This document shows positions 10,249-18,559 of a DNA stretch of 64,000 nt, piece after piece. How positions within the stretch are numbered: position 1 is the first letter of the stretch; each line of letters begins with the position of its first letter. The notes beneath the pieces are model-generated. The model saw nothing but the letters and a program-made list of their open reading frames with translations, searched no databases and had not been told where the DNA came from. The translations under genes and the position numbers were made by a program. This DNA is from Corynebacterium minutissimum (GTDB taxonomy: Bacteria; Actinomycetota; Actinomycetes; Mycobacteriales; Mycobacteriaceae): the NCBI RefSeq assembly GCF_016889765.1, contig NZ_CP069533.1, positions 1,798,001 through 1,862,000 of the forward strand, written 5' to 3'.

Positions 10249-11283
10249 ATGACTGACTCCACTTCTGCATCGTCCTCCGCATCCCGAGTCCTCTCGGGAA
10301 TCCAGCCCACGGCGGATTCCTACCACTTGGGCAATTACCTCGGAGCTCTCAAGCAGTGGATTGACCTGCAGGAGAGCTACGAGGCTTTTTATTTTATCCC
10401 GGACCTGCACGCCATCACGGTGGAGCAGAACCCGGAGGAGCTGCGTCACCGCACTATCGCGGGTGCCGCCCAGCTCATCGCTTTGGGTATTGACCCGGCG
10501 AAATCTACCCTCTTTGTGCAATCCCACGTGCCCGCGCATGCGGAGCTGACCTGGGTGCTGCAGTGTCTGACCGGTTTCGGTGAGGCTTCGCGCATGACCC
10601 AATTCAAGGACAAGTCCTCCAAGCAGGGCCAGGATCGCACCACGGTGGGCTTGTTTACCTACCCCATGCTCATGGCCGCCGATATTCTTCTGTATTCCCC
10701 GCACTATGTGCCGGTGGGGGAGGACCAGCGCCAGCACCTCGAGCTCACCCGCAACCTGGCGGAGCGCTTCAACAACAAGTACGGCGAGGTCTTCCGCGTT
10801 CCGGAGCCCTTCATCCCGGAAGGCTCGGCCAAGATTTATGACCTGCAGGAGCCGACCTCCAAGATGTCGAAGTCAGGCGCGAACCCGAAGGGCATTGTCA
10901 ATCTTCTCGACGCCCCTAAGACCTCCGCCAAGCGCATCAAGTCCGCCGTGACCGATGACCTCGGTGTGGTGGCTTTTGACCGCGAGAAGCAGCCGGGCGT
11001 GTCCAACCTGCTGGCCATTCAGTCTGCGCTGACGGGCGAGAGCATTGATGCCCTCGTGGAGAAGTACGCCGGCCAAGGTTATGGCCACCTCAAGGTCGAT
11101 ACGGCCGAAGCCCTAGAGGCGTTTACCACTCCGCTTAAGGCTCGCTACGACGAGCTCATGGAAGACCGCGGCGAGCTCGAGCGCATTTTGGCCGAGGGTG
11201 CTGCGCGCGCGACGGAGATTGCTGCGCCACTCGTGGACAAGGTTTACGAGGCGGTGGGCTTCCTCCCCGCACGTCGCGGCTGA
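10249..11283 (+). CDS. trpS: Tryptophanyl-tRNA synthetase
   Basis: A 344-residue class I aminoacyl-tRNA synthetase that charges tRNA-Trp. The HIGH-type motif is in SYHLGNYLGAL near residue 24. The KMSKS motif is exact (SKMSKSGANPKG) near residue 205. YPMLMAADILLY and PVGEDQRQHLELTR are characteristic of TrpRS. Ser/Ala residues precede the catalytic core. The length is normal. Confidence 0.97.
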   Translation: MTDSTSASSSASRVLSGIQPTADSYHLGNYLGALKQWIDLQESYEAFYFIPDLHAITVEQNPEELRHRTIAGAAQLIALGIDPAKSTLFVQSHVPAHAELTWVLQCLTGFGEASRMTQFKDKSSKQGQDRTTVGLFTYPMLMAADILLYSPHYVPVGEDQRQHLELTRNLAERFNNKYGEVFRVPEPFIPEGSAKIYDLQEPTSKMSKSGANPKGIVNLLDAPKTSAKRIKSAVTDDLGVVAFDREKQPGVSNLLAIQSALTGESIDALVEKYAGQGYGHLKVDTAEALEAFTTPLKARYDELMEDRGELERILAEGAARATEIAAPLVDKVYEAVGFLPARRG

Positions 11284-11335
11284 GTTGGTTAGCATATGAG
11301 GGACGTTTAATAGACAACATAAAAGGGGTGTGCCC

Positions 11336-12418
11336 GTGGCACCAACGACACGCACTGATGAGAAGAAGACCGATGAATACGGTATCGAGCGCGCGCATGC
11401 CGATGAACCGGGTGCGGTAGACAAGGTCCGTGAGAAGTCTGGCTTCATCGACCACATTATGAAGATGCTGGACCGCTACGGCAGCCAAGGCGGCAACCAG
11501 TTTGCCGCGGGTATTACCTACTTCTCGGTTCTGGCTATCTTCCCGATTTTCATGCTCGTTGTCGCCGGTGTGGCTACGGTGCTGGCCAACCGCCCAGACT
11601 TGATGCAGCAGCTGGAAGAGCAGATTGCCAACTCTGTTTCGGGTGATCTTGGTGATTCCATTACTGAGCTGCTGAAGACGGCCATCGATCAGCGCGGTGC
11701 CATGTACGGCATCGGTGGTCTGACCACCCTGTGGTCCGGCTTGGGCTGGATGAACAACCTGCGTATTGGCATTTCCGCCATGTGGATGCAGGATCCCAAT
11801 GACGCTCCGGGCAACTTTGTGACCAAGAAGCTCAGTGACCTGCTGGGTCTTATCGGCCTGCTTCTTGCTTTGGTGGTTGCGTTCGGCGTTACCGCGGCTG
11901 GTTCTTCTGGTCTGACCCAGAAGGTCTTCGAATGGGTAGGCATTGAAGCCTTCCCCGGCATGGATGCGGTGCTTGTTGTGGCAGGTATTGTCATTGGTCT
12001 CATCGCGAACTTCCTTGTCTTCTGGTGGATGGTGGCCTTCCTGCCGCGCACCAAGGTGCCCACCAAGTCTGGTCTCATTGGCGCGCTTATCGGCGCTGTG
12101 ATCTTTGAGGTCCTGAAGCAGCTATCCACCGTCATCATGTCCTCAGCGACGGGTAACCCAGCGGGCGCGGTCTTTGGACCGGTCATCGTCCTCATGGTTG
12201 TCATGTACCTGGTGTGGCGCGTTGTGCTCTATGTATCTGCTTGGACCGCCACCACCGAGGAATCCCTTGAGTTGCTCGAGCCGCCTGTCCCAGCTCAGGC
12301 AGTCATCCGCGTTCGCAACGAAATCAAGAAGGGCCCGAGCACGGGCGTGACCCTGGGCGCAGGTGCTGCCCTGGGTGCGGTTGCTGCCAGCGCTGTGGCC
12401 CTGTTCCGCCGAAAGTAG
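11336..12418 (+). CDS. YihY/BrkB family inner-membrane protein
   Basis: About 360 residues. A polar N-terminal tail is followed by the conserved GGNQFAAGITYFSVLAIFP segment, then about six transmembrane helices, as in the YihY (formerly called RNase BN) / BrkB family. A GTG in frame at 11330 is possible, but the AAAGGGG ribosome site fits the GTG at 11336 better. The C-terminus adds a Gly/Ala-rich helix. Molecular function is not established for the family. It lies 5 bases upstream of the RDD gene, probably an operon. Confidence 0.85.
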   Translation: MAPTTRTDEKKTDEYGIERAHADEPGAVDKVREKSGFIDHIMKMLDRYGSQGGNQFAAGITYFSVLAIFPIFMLVVAGVATVLANRPDLMQQLEEQIANSVSGDLGDSITELLKTAIDQRGAMYGIGGLTTLWSGLGWMNNLRIGISAMWMQDPNDAPGNFVTKKLSDLLGLIGLLLALVVAFGVTAAGSSGLTQKVFEWVGIEAFPGMDAVLVVAGIVIGLIANFLVFWWMVAFLPRTKVPTKSGLIGALIGAVIFEVLKQLSTVIMSSATGNPAGAVFGPVIVLMVVMYLVWRVVLYVSAWTATTEESLELLEPPVPAQAVIRVRNEIKKGPSTGVTLGAGAALGAVAASAVALFRRK

Positions 12419-12422
12419 GCTC

Positions 12423-13232
12423 GTGCTTCCCGAAACCCCTGCACCGAATCTGTATACCCACTTCACCCTTGAGCCACAGGCGACGTCGAACGAACTAGGC
12501 GTGCAGCTCGCGGCAGCCGATACCAACCTCGAGGACATCGGCTACATCCCCGAGGACGTCGAGCGCCAGGAGATAGCGGTGGCCGCCCGCATTCTGTGCG
12601 AGCCTTCGTCCCGCGCCACCTACGATCAGGGATTGGGCAGCGGGCGCCAGCCGACGTGGCGCCAACTGGAAGAGTTCGCGGAAACCGGGCGCTGGCGCAC
12701 AGAAGCTCCGAGTACAGACGCTTCGAGTACACAAGCTTCCAGCGCAGAAAGCTTTAGCCCCGAATCTCAGCCGGTTTCTATCGACCCCAGCCCGGCTCCG
12801 TCGCACGATTCCCAGCGCGCTACCCCCGGCAACCGCGTGCTCATGGCAATTCTCGATTACATCATTGCAGCCGTCGTCGTCTCAGCCGTCGTGAGCTTTG
12901 GCCTCTCTGATCCCAATGCGCACGCCGCCCTCGTGATGGGGGCATCCAGCCTGTTTACAGTGGCCTACTACCTTGTTTCCGAGGTCTACCTCGGTGCTAC
13001 ACCCGCAAAGCTGATCGCTGGTTACACCGTCCGTGACGTGACAACACACAAGAATCTCTCCTGGCAGCAGAGCATTAAGCGCAACTGGTGGCGCGTGGCC
13101 TCCCTGGTGCCGCTCATTGGACCACTTGTGGCTTTCGTTGGCGCGCTTTACGTGGTCACCACCATTGGCCCCAAGAACGCGCTGCGCGGCCAGCACGACA
13201 TCATGGCTAACGCCGAAGTAGTGAAAAAGTAG
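12423..13232 (+). CDS. RDD family membrane protein with N-terminal soluble region
   Basis: About 269 residues from the GTG five bases after the YihY gene; an in-frame start further upstream would overlap that gene. The first 90 residues are soluble (TNLEDIGYIPEDVERQEIAVAARI, then SSRATYDQGL, loosely J-domain-like). An Ala/Ser/Pro-rich linker (about 90-135) follows, then an RDD domain with about three membrane helices (NRVLMAILDYIIAAVVV, LVSEVYLGATPAKLIAGYTV). Its end overlaps the end of the oppositely oriented carboxypeptidase gene by 26 bases. Function is not known. Confidence 0.8.
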   Translation: MLPETPAPNLYTHFTLEPQATSNELGVQLAAADTNLEDIGYIPEDVERQEIAVAARILCEPSSRATYDQGLGSGRQPTWRQLEEFAETGRWRTEAPSTDASSTQASSAESFSPESQPVSIDPSPAPSHDSQRATPGNRVLMAILDYIIAAVVVSAVVSFGLSDPNAHAALVMGASSLFTVAYYLVSEVYLGATPAKLIAGYTVRDVTTHKNLSWQQSIKRNWWRVASLVPLIGPLVAFVGALYVVTTIGPKNALRGQHDIMANAEVVKK

Positions 13233-14433
13233 CCACTACCACCACGAGCAAGGCGACGAGCCCCGCCACCATCCAACCGATCCAACCCTGCGAATCTTCG
13301 AACGATGAGGATGAGCGGGGCTGAGTCGTTTCTGGGGCCTCGGTAGGGGTAGGCGGAGTGGGCGTCGGAACGACTGTGGTTTCCTCAGCCGCCTGCGCTG
13401 AGAAATCCTCCAGCTGGCCTACGCCATGACCGGGGGTGACGGTGGAGGATTCGTCGAGAAGCATCTGCGCCTGCTCCCAGGCCCTAAAACCGTGATCGAC
13501 GGTGGTGTCCAAGATGACGGCCTGCAGGCGGCGCCCGTCGCGATCAATGGCACCGACGAAGGTGTGCTGCGCGTCCTCGGTATATCCAGTTTTGCCGCCG
13601 ATGCCATCAGGGTCATTGAGATAGAGCCCGTTGTCATTCCAGAGCTCGTAGCCGGGCATCTCGCCCCAGCCAGGAAAATCCACGTGTTCGGTATCGACGA
13701 TGCGCGCAAAGGTGTCATTGGCAAAAGCCTCGCGATAGATGAGCGAGATATCCGCGGCAGATGTCGACATCCCCGCCGCATCGAGCCCTGAATAGCTCGC
13801 CGCGACGGTGGAGCGCGTGCCAATCTCGCGGGCCTTCTCATTCACCTTGCGGAGGGTGTCCTCGTCGCCACCTAGCGCGGTTGCCAGAGCATGTGCGGCA
13901 TCGTTGCCTGATGCCATGAGCAGGCCCTGCAACAGTTGCTCCACCGTGTACGTACCTTCCGGCCCAATACCAACGGCGGAACCTTCAACAGAAGCGTCTT
14001 CCAGCGTGGCGGTAATGCGCTGGTCCAACGGGAGCTCCTCAATCACCACGAGCGCCAGCAGGGCTTTAATGATCGACGCCGGGCGGTAGCGCCCATTGGG
14101 ATCTTTCATTGCGATGATTTCACCCGTGTCGAGGTCACTGACCATCCATGCTGAGGCCACAACGTCTTTGTTGACCTTAAAACCACGCGGCGCCGTGACC
14201 CCGCAGGCGGCGCCGTCCACCGGCGGCAGAGGAGTAGGCGTGGCCTGACCGGGGGCGAGCTCCTCAGAGGTCGTGCTCGGCTCGGCCGGGACGAGCGAGT
14301 GCGGGCAGGAATCAGTATCGGGTGCTGTGGTGCGGGTGGGCAGGGACGAAGATGTCTCGTCGGATTCCTCCGCGTACGCCGGTGGGGTGATGAGCAGCGT
14401 GAGGGTAGCGATAAGCGCGGAGACATGTTTCAT
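13207..14433 (-). CDS. D-alanyl-D-alanine carboxypeptidase (low-molecular-weight PBP, S11)
   Basis: About 408 residues from the ATG at 14433, which opens a signal peptide (MKHVSALIATLTLLITPPAYA); the longer frame upstream has no such feature. A Pro/Thr-rich spacer comes next, then the serine peptidase core with the active site PASIIKALLAL (SxxK), the SGN motif in ASGNDAAHAL and the KTG motif in GGKTGYTED. After another Thr/Pro-rich linker, a C-terminal helix (WMVAGLVALLVVVVATFSLL) anchors it outside the membrane. It trims the terminal D-Ala of peptidoglycan stems. It starts 30 bases from the divergent ADA-like gene. Confidence 0.92.
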   Translation of the reverse strand: MKHVSALIATLTLLITPPAYAEESDETSSSLPTRTTAPDTDSCPHSLVPAEPSTTSEELAPGQATPTPLPPVDGAACGVTAPRGFKVNKDVVASAWMVSDLDTGEIIAMKDPNGRYRPASIIKALLALVVIEELPLDQRITATLEDASVEGSAVGIGPEGTYTVEQLLQGLLMASGNDAAHALATALGGDEDTLRKVNEKAREIGTRSTVAASYSGLDAAGMSTSAADISLIYREAFANDTFARIVDTEHVDFPGWGEMPGYELWNDNGLYLNDPDGIGGKTGYTEDAQHTFVGAIDRDGRRLQAVILDTTVDHGFRAWEQAQMLLDESSTVTPGHGVGQLEDFSAQAAEETTVVPTPTPPTPTEAPETTQPRSSSSFEDSQGWIGWMVAGLVALLVVVVATFSLLRR

Positions 14434-14463
14434 AACGTGCTTAATCCTAGACCCCGCCCTAGG

Positions 14464-15333
14464 ATGAACCCCATGCATGACGCACCTTTGATTAGCCCCG
14501 AAAACAAGGACTCTGGAGCCGAAATTTTTGCCTCCCTGCCCAAGGTCACGCTGTTCGTACCGCTGCCGGCGGACGCTTCCACCCCGGAGGAGCTGCGCGC
14601 GGCCACTCGTTCCGTGGTGCAGGCGCTTGTCGACGACCACGTGGTCTACGCCGAACTCCGCCTCCCCGCCGACTCGTTCCCCTTCTCACGCGATGAGGCC
14701 TTGGCGGCAGCCGCTGAGGGTCTTGAGGTACCGGGGATCGATGCGCGACTGGTTGTCCACGGCGATGCTAGTGAGCATGCGGCGGGCGTGGTGCTTAGCG
14801 ATCTCACCAAGGCTCCTGCGCTGCGCGAGGAGTTTATTCCGTGGGACTTCGATGCCACGTCCTATGACGAGGCGGTGGCGGCCGTGCGTGCGGGTGCCAC
14901 CCGCCTTGTTCACGCGACGGATCTCATTGATGATTTCAGCGCTGACCTTGATGGTGTTCGCCCAGGTAAGGCGTCGGGATGGGTACGTGATCGCCGCATT
15001 GCTCTGACTTTCGCGCCTCTTGAGGAGCTTCCGGCCGAGGAGCTCGCCGACCACCCCCTGCCGCTTTTGCAGCAGCTCGGCTTCACTTGCACCGTCGCGG
15101 GCAACAAGCTCAGTGATGTCTTCGTGGCACTCAGTGAGACCTTTGGTTACGGTCTCGAGGAGTTCTTCGACCTGACCATCAAGGCCATCGAGAATTCCTT
15201 CGCCAGCGAGGAGGACCGCCAGCGCCTCATCGAACAGGAAATCCTGCCCGCGTACGAAAAACTCGCGGACCCGGAGTTTGCTGAAGACGCTGACGTTGCA
15301 GACGATGAAGAAGACCTCTCCGCCACTGACTAG
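14464..15333 (+). CDS. Adenosine-deaminase-like protein lacking catalytic residues
   Basis: About 289 residues. Several conserved blocks of the adenosine deaminase family are traceable in order: LPKVTLFVPLPADASTPEEL near residues 25-45 (normally LPKxELHxHLdGt), VVYAELRLPADSF near 65, ALAAAAEGL, a RLVHATDLIDDF segment (normally RIGHG), and near the end ADHPLPLLQQLGFTCTVAGNKL (normally HPxxxLxxxGvxVtlNTDDP), then YGLEEFFDLTIKAIENSFAS. The HxH zinc motif and the Asp-Asp zinc/catalytic pair are absent, so deaminase activity is unlikely. The ATG at 14464 has the D,D-carboxypeptidase start divergent 30 bases away. The acidic C-terminal tail is low complexity. Role unknown. Confidence 0.7.
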   Translation: MNPMHDAPLISPENKDSGAEIFASLPKVTLFVPLPADASTPEELRAATRSVVQALVDDHVVYAELRLPADSFPFSRDEALAAAAEGLEVPGIDARLVVHGDASEHAAGVVLSDLTKAPALREEFIPWDFDATSYDEAVAAVRAGATRLVHATDLIDDFSADLDGVRPGKASGWVRDRRIALTFAPLEELPAEELADHPLPLLQQLGFTCTVAGNKLSDVFVALSETFGYGLEEFFDLTIKAIENSFASEEDRQRLIEQEILPAYEKLADPEFAEDADVADDEEDLSATD

Positions 15334-15354
15334 GTGCTGATTTTTAGGCGCTCA

Positions 15355-16593
15355 TTAGAAGCGCGAGAAGCGCTTCGTCAGCATCTCCTCCAGGCCTTTC
15401 CATGACTCCGCGTGCTCGGTGTAGGGCTTGGAGGGAACGTAACCTGCGTGCTCGGTGGAACCCAGCATGTAGCCCAGGTAATCCTGGAAGCGTGGGTTCT
15501 GCAGCATGTAGGAGTTGATGGAATCATCGCCAGCCCAGTCGGCGGCATCGGCGCAGATTTCATAGCAGCGGCCCATCTGGTCGCTATCGACAGACTCGGG
15601 GCCCTTCTCAATGTCACGGACGATGCCATTGAAGGTGTACTGGTTATCGGGGTGAACGGTGACCTCGAGCTCGCCCGCGTTGGCTGCAGCAACGACTTCT
15701 TCCCAGGTGGAAACCTTTGCTAGGTCGTGGTCATCGTTTTCCATGATCCAGCGGGTAAGCACCTTGGAGGTGGGGAAGGTGAAGATTTCGCCCCACTTGC
15801 CCAGGAAGACTGGCTTGCCATCCAGGTAGGTGCGCAGGGTGTAGACCGACTTCTGGTTAGCGGTGATCTTTACCGGGTCGATACCGGCGGCAGCCCACGG
15901 GGAGCTGTCATATGGGTCAGCTGCCTCTGCGGCGGCCTTGCGATCTTCCTCAGCCTTCTTGCGAGCTTCGGCGGCAGCCTCCGTGGCCGCGGAGATGCGG
16001 GTAGCCGCGTTCGCCGTTGCATCCTCGGCAAAGTCAGAGGAGGGCACGATCTTGACTACCTTGTCGAGGTCCTCAATAACCCCGCGCCAGTTCGCATGAA
16101 TGACACTGCCCAGTCCAGACCACTCGTTCAAACCTGCGTCACCGGCGTAATGATCCGCGCCGCGCGCAGGGTTGCGCAGAATAGAGTGCGAGGCAAAGAA
16201 AATGACCGTGTGCTCTGCGGCGGAGACTTCGGCGAGCGCGTGCGCAACCTCCAAGCAACGAGCTACCGAGGATACGTTCTCGTGGCTGGGGCGGCCTGCC
16301 AGGTATTTCGGCATTCCGACGAGGTCATAGACGTGCTTCTTGACCGGCACGACTCGGTCCGCAGCCTGGGAGTTAAAGACTTCCCACTTGGGGTGGTCAA
16401 GCAGGTCATGCTTCTTGTCCGACTCGAGGAAGCACAGCATGTCGGCTTCGGTATGGAACAACAAGACCGACTCATCGTCGCCAAGGAAGGCTTGCCATTC
16501 GGAACCATTCTGACGCCACTTCGGCGCCCATAGGGTATAGAAATCGCCTTCAGACAAAGAGAGCTGGATGGGGACAATCGCGCGTGTGTTCAT
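15355..16593 (-). CDS. Conserved protein of unknown function with two related halves
   Basis: 412 residues, no signal peptide. The first half (about 15-190) starts with FYTLWAPKWRQ...EWQAFLGDDESVLLFHTEADMLCFLESDKKHDL. The second half (about 235-400) has a similar layout: YTLRTYLDGKPVFLGKWGEIFTFPTSKVLTRWI then MENDDHDLAKVSTWEEV. This suggests internal duplication. A charged Ala/Lys/Glu-rich helix (about residues 190-235) links them. It resembles conserved corynebacterial proteins of unknown role. It begins 11 bases after the end of the NlpC/P60 gene on the same strand, so it could be co-transcribed with that pair. Confidence 0.75.
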   Translation of the reverse strand: MNTRAIVPIQLSLSEGDFYTLWAPKWRQNGSEWQAFLGDDESVLLFHTEADMLCFLESDKKHDLLDHPKWEVFNSQAADRVVPVKKHVYDLVGMPKYLAGRPSHENVSSVARCLEVAHALAEVSAAEHTVIFFASHSILRNPARGADHYAGDAGLNEWSGLGSVIHANWRGVIEDLDKVVKIVPSSDFAEDATANAATRISAATEAAAEARKKAEEDRKAAAEAADPYDSSPWAAAGIDPVKITANQKSVYTLRTYLDGKPVFLGKWGEIFTFPTSKVLTRWIMENDDHDLAKVSTWEEVVAAANAGELEVTVHPDNQYTFNGIVRDIEKGPESVDSDQMGRCYEICADAADWAGDDSINSYMLQNPRFQDYLGYMLGSTEHAGYVPSKPYTEHAESWKGLEEMLTKRFSRF

Positions 16594-16604
16594 GGGGAAA
16601 CAGT

Positions 16605-17474
16605 CTACCCTGTGGGCCTCCAGAAGCCTTTGAAAGCCATCCCCATGTTGTTGGTGCGCAGTGGTCCAGTCTGTACCGGGCTGCCCGCTTCAACGATCTG
16701 TCCGTCGCCGGAGTACATGGCGACGTGCCCATCCCACACCACGAGGTCACCTGGCTGTAGCTCTTCGGCGCTGACTTGCCGGCCCACTGTTTGGCTTTCC
16801 GCGGTCCGGGGCAGCTCCACTCCGGCTTGCCGCCACGCCCACTGCGTCAGTCCTGAACAATCGAAGTTCCCGTTGCCCGTTCCTCCCCATCCATAGGGCG
16901 TTCCCACCTGTGATAGGGCTGCCTGTGCTGCGGCCTGTCCCTGCTCGGAACCGCCTTCGACTGCAGGTTCCCTAAGTGCATGGCGCGCCACGGTGACATC
17001 GGTGCTGTCCTGACGGCCGCGGACTGCGGGCCGTACGGCACGCTGACCGATCGGCACTAGGGGAGCGGCTGCCTGGAGTAGTTCTCCAGCAAGGCGTTTG
17101 ATGCGCACCATCGCTTTGCCTATGTACTCCATGGCCAGAGCCTGCAGTGCGGAACGCGCAGCGGCCTGAGCAGCCGGGTTGGGGACAAGCAAACCTAGGG
17201 CGAGCGGAAGGCCGCGCTGCAAAAGCTCAAAACCCAGCCCTACGAGGTCCCGGATGGTTGCTGAAATCAAACTCCGCGCGGAGCCCAGTGCCGAATGCAC
17301 GGTGGAGATGTCTTCGGTGGCCTGCCGGGAGACGTCGAAAAGCGCCTGCGGATCTCCATGCGCAATCTCCGCCAAGGGGCCCGCTGCAGTGAGGTCCGGT
17401 ACGGTGGGCAATCCCACATTGGGTAGCTGTGCTGGCTGCATCCGGGCGATCTGGGCAATAGCTGATTCCAACAT
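16605..17474 (-). CDS. NlpC/P60 (C40) family cell-wall hydrolase
   Basis: About 289 residues. The C-terminal domain carries the C40 cysteine peptidase core: GTPYGWGGTGNGNFDCSGL (nucleophile Cys near residue 206) and DGHVAMYSGDGQIVEAG (catalytic His near 250). These enzymes cut the gamma-D-Glu-meso-DAP bond of peptidoglycan. The long N-terminal part is helical and Ala-rich, without a Sec signal peptide or lipobox. The ATG at 17474 overlaps the stop of the upstream 94-residue gene as ATGA, showing translational coupling; a start five codons earlier is less likely. How it is exported is unclear. Confidence 0.82.
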   Translation of the reverse strand: MLESAIAQIARMQPAQLPNVGLPTVPDLTAAGPLAEIAHGDPQALFDVSRQATEDISTVHSALGSARSLISATIRDLVGLGFELLQRGLPLALGLLVPNPAAQAAARSALQALAMEYIGKAMVRIKRLAGELLQAAAPLVPIGQRAVRPAVRGRQDSTDVTVARHALREPAVEGGSEQGQAAAQAALSQVGTPYGWGGTGNGNFDCSGLTQWAWRQAGVELPRTAESQTVGRQVSAEELQPGDLVVWDGHVAMYSGDGQIVEAGSPVQTGPLRTNNMGMAFKGFWRPTG

Positions 17475-17758
17475 CACAGACCCCCACACGCGCTGGCGAG
17501 CGCATGATCGGCATCCTCAGCCTCACGCGCCATGCGGAAACTAGACTCCGCCACCGCAGTGGCATCGGCTCTGACCTGGGTAAGCCGAGCAGACAGGTTC
17601 TCTAAGGCTGCATCGAGTGCACTCGTAAAACCCTGTAGGACGGGGTCATTCGGCAACACAGGAGGGGGAGTAGGGGAGTCTTGAGAGGCCTCAACAAGCT
17701 CGTGCGCCAAGCGGCGCGTGTATTCGGTATCAATGGCAAAGGTATCGAAGTCAGTCAT
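17474..17758 (-). CDS. Small helical protein coupled to the NlpC/P60 hydrolase
   Basis: 94 residues, mainly alpha-helical with a Pro-rich break (SPTPPPVLPN) near residue 30. The second half is a long amphipathic helix (LDAALENLSARLTQVRADATAVAESSFRMAREAEDADHAL). It has the size and helix content of WXG100-like proteins but no WXG motif. Its stop overlaps the start of the peptidoglycan hydrolase gene (ATGA), so the products probably work together, perhaps as partner or export chaperone. That role is an inference; no family was recognised with certainty. Confidence 0.7.
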   Translation of the reverse strand: MTDFDTFAIDTEYTRRLAHELVEASQDSPTPPPVLPNDPVLQGFTSALDAALENLSARLTQVRADATAVAESSFRMAREAEDADHALASACGGL

Positions 17759-17819
17759 GTCCTATTAGACTGCCCAACCTGCCAATCGGTTCCCGCCCAA
17801 CTCTTATAGAGTGGTGGAC

Positions 17820-18455
17820 ATGGATATCCACGTTGTAGACCACCCCCTCGCCACATCCCGTCTCACCCTTATGCGCGATGCCCGCAGCGATAACGCCGCT
17901 TTCCGCGCTGCCCTGCGTGATCTCGGCGCCATGCTTGTCTACGAGGCAGCCCGCGACCTTCCCGTTGAGCATTTCGACTGCACGACTCCCGTTGCAACTG
18001 CGGACGGCACGCGCCTGCAGGATCCGCCGATTGTCGTCCCCATCATTCGCGCTGGCCTGGGCATGGTCGACCCGGCCCTGTCGATGATTCCTGATGCCCA
18101 GGTGGGATTCATTGGCATGGCGCGTGATGAGACGACGCACCAGCCGGTCCCGTACCTTGAAGCCTTGCCGGAGGATCTCAGCGGTCGCAGTGTTTTCGTT
18201 GTCGATCCTATGCTCGCCACGGGTGGCTCCCTACTGCATTCCCTCAAGCTGTTGGCAGATCGCGGTGCCACGGATATCACCGCCATTTGTATGGTCTCCG
18301 CGCAGCCGGGCGTTGATGCCCTCGCCAACTCTGGCCTGCCGGTTCGCCTCGTGACTGCGGCTATCGACCCCGAGCTCAACGACGATGCCTACATCGTTCC
18401 AGGCTTGGGCGACGCTGGTGACCGCCTGTACGGTCCGCGCAATATCGATCTTTAA
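17820..18455 (+). CDS. upp: Uracil phosphoribosyltransferase
   Basis: About 211 residues. It converts uracil and PRPP to UMP in pyrimidine salvage. Family features: VVDHPLATSRLTLMRD at the N-terminus, IVVPIIRAGLGMVDPALSMIP in the middle, the PRPP-binding FVVDPMLATGGSLLHSL near residue 130, and the C-terminal VPGLGDAGDRLYG. A GTG three codons upstream is in frame, but family members begin at the MDIHVV position. A TATAGA box just upstream makes a nearly leaderless transcript plausible. Confidence 0.96.
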   Translation: MDIHVVDHPLATSRLTLMRDARSDNAAFRAALRDLGAMLVYEAARDLPVEHFDCTTPVATADGTRLQDPPIVVPIIRAGLGMVDPALSMIPDAQVGFIGMARDETTHQPVPYLEALPEDLSGRSVFVVDPMLATGGSLLHSLKLLADRGATDITAICMVSAQPGVDALANSGLPVRLVTAAIDPELNDDAYIVPGLGDAGDRLYGPRNIDL

Positions 18456-18559
18456 AAGTCACCCTGGGAAACCGCAGACCACTCAGTATATCTAGTGTCT
18501 GACCTGCCCGACTAACTGAACCGCATGGTCTAGTTGTAGACTCTTCCCCATAGAAAACC

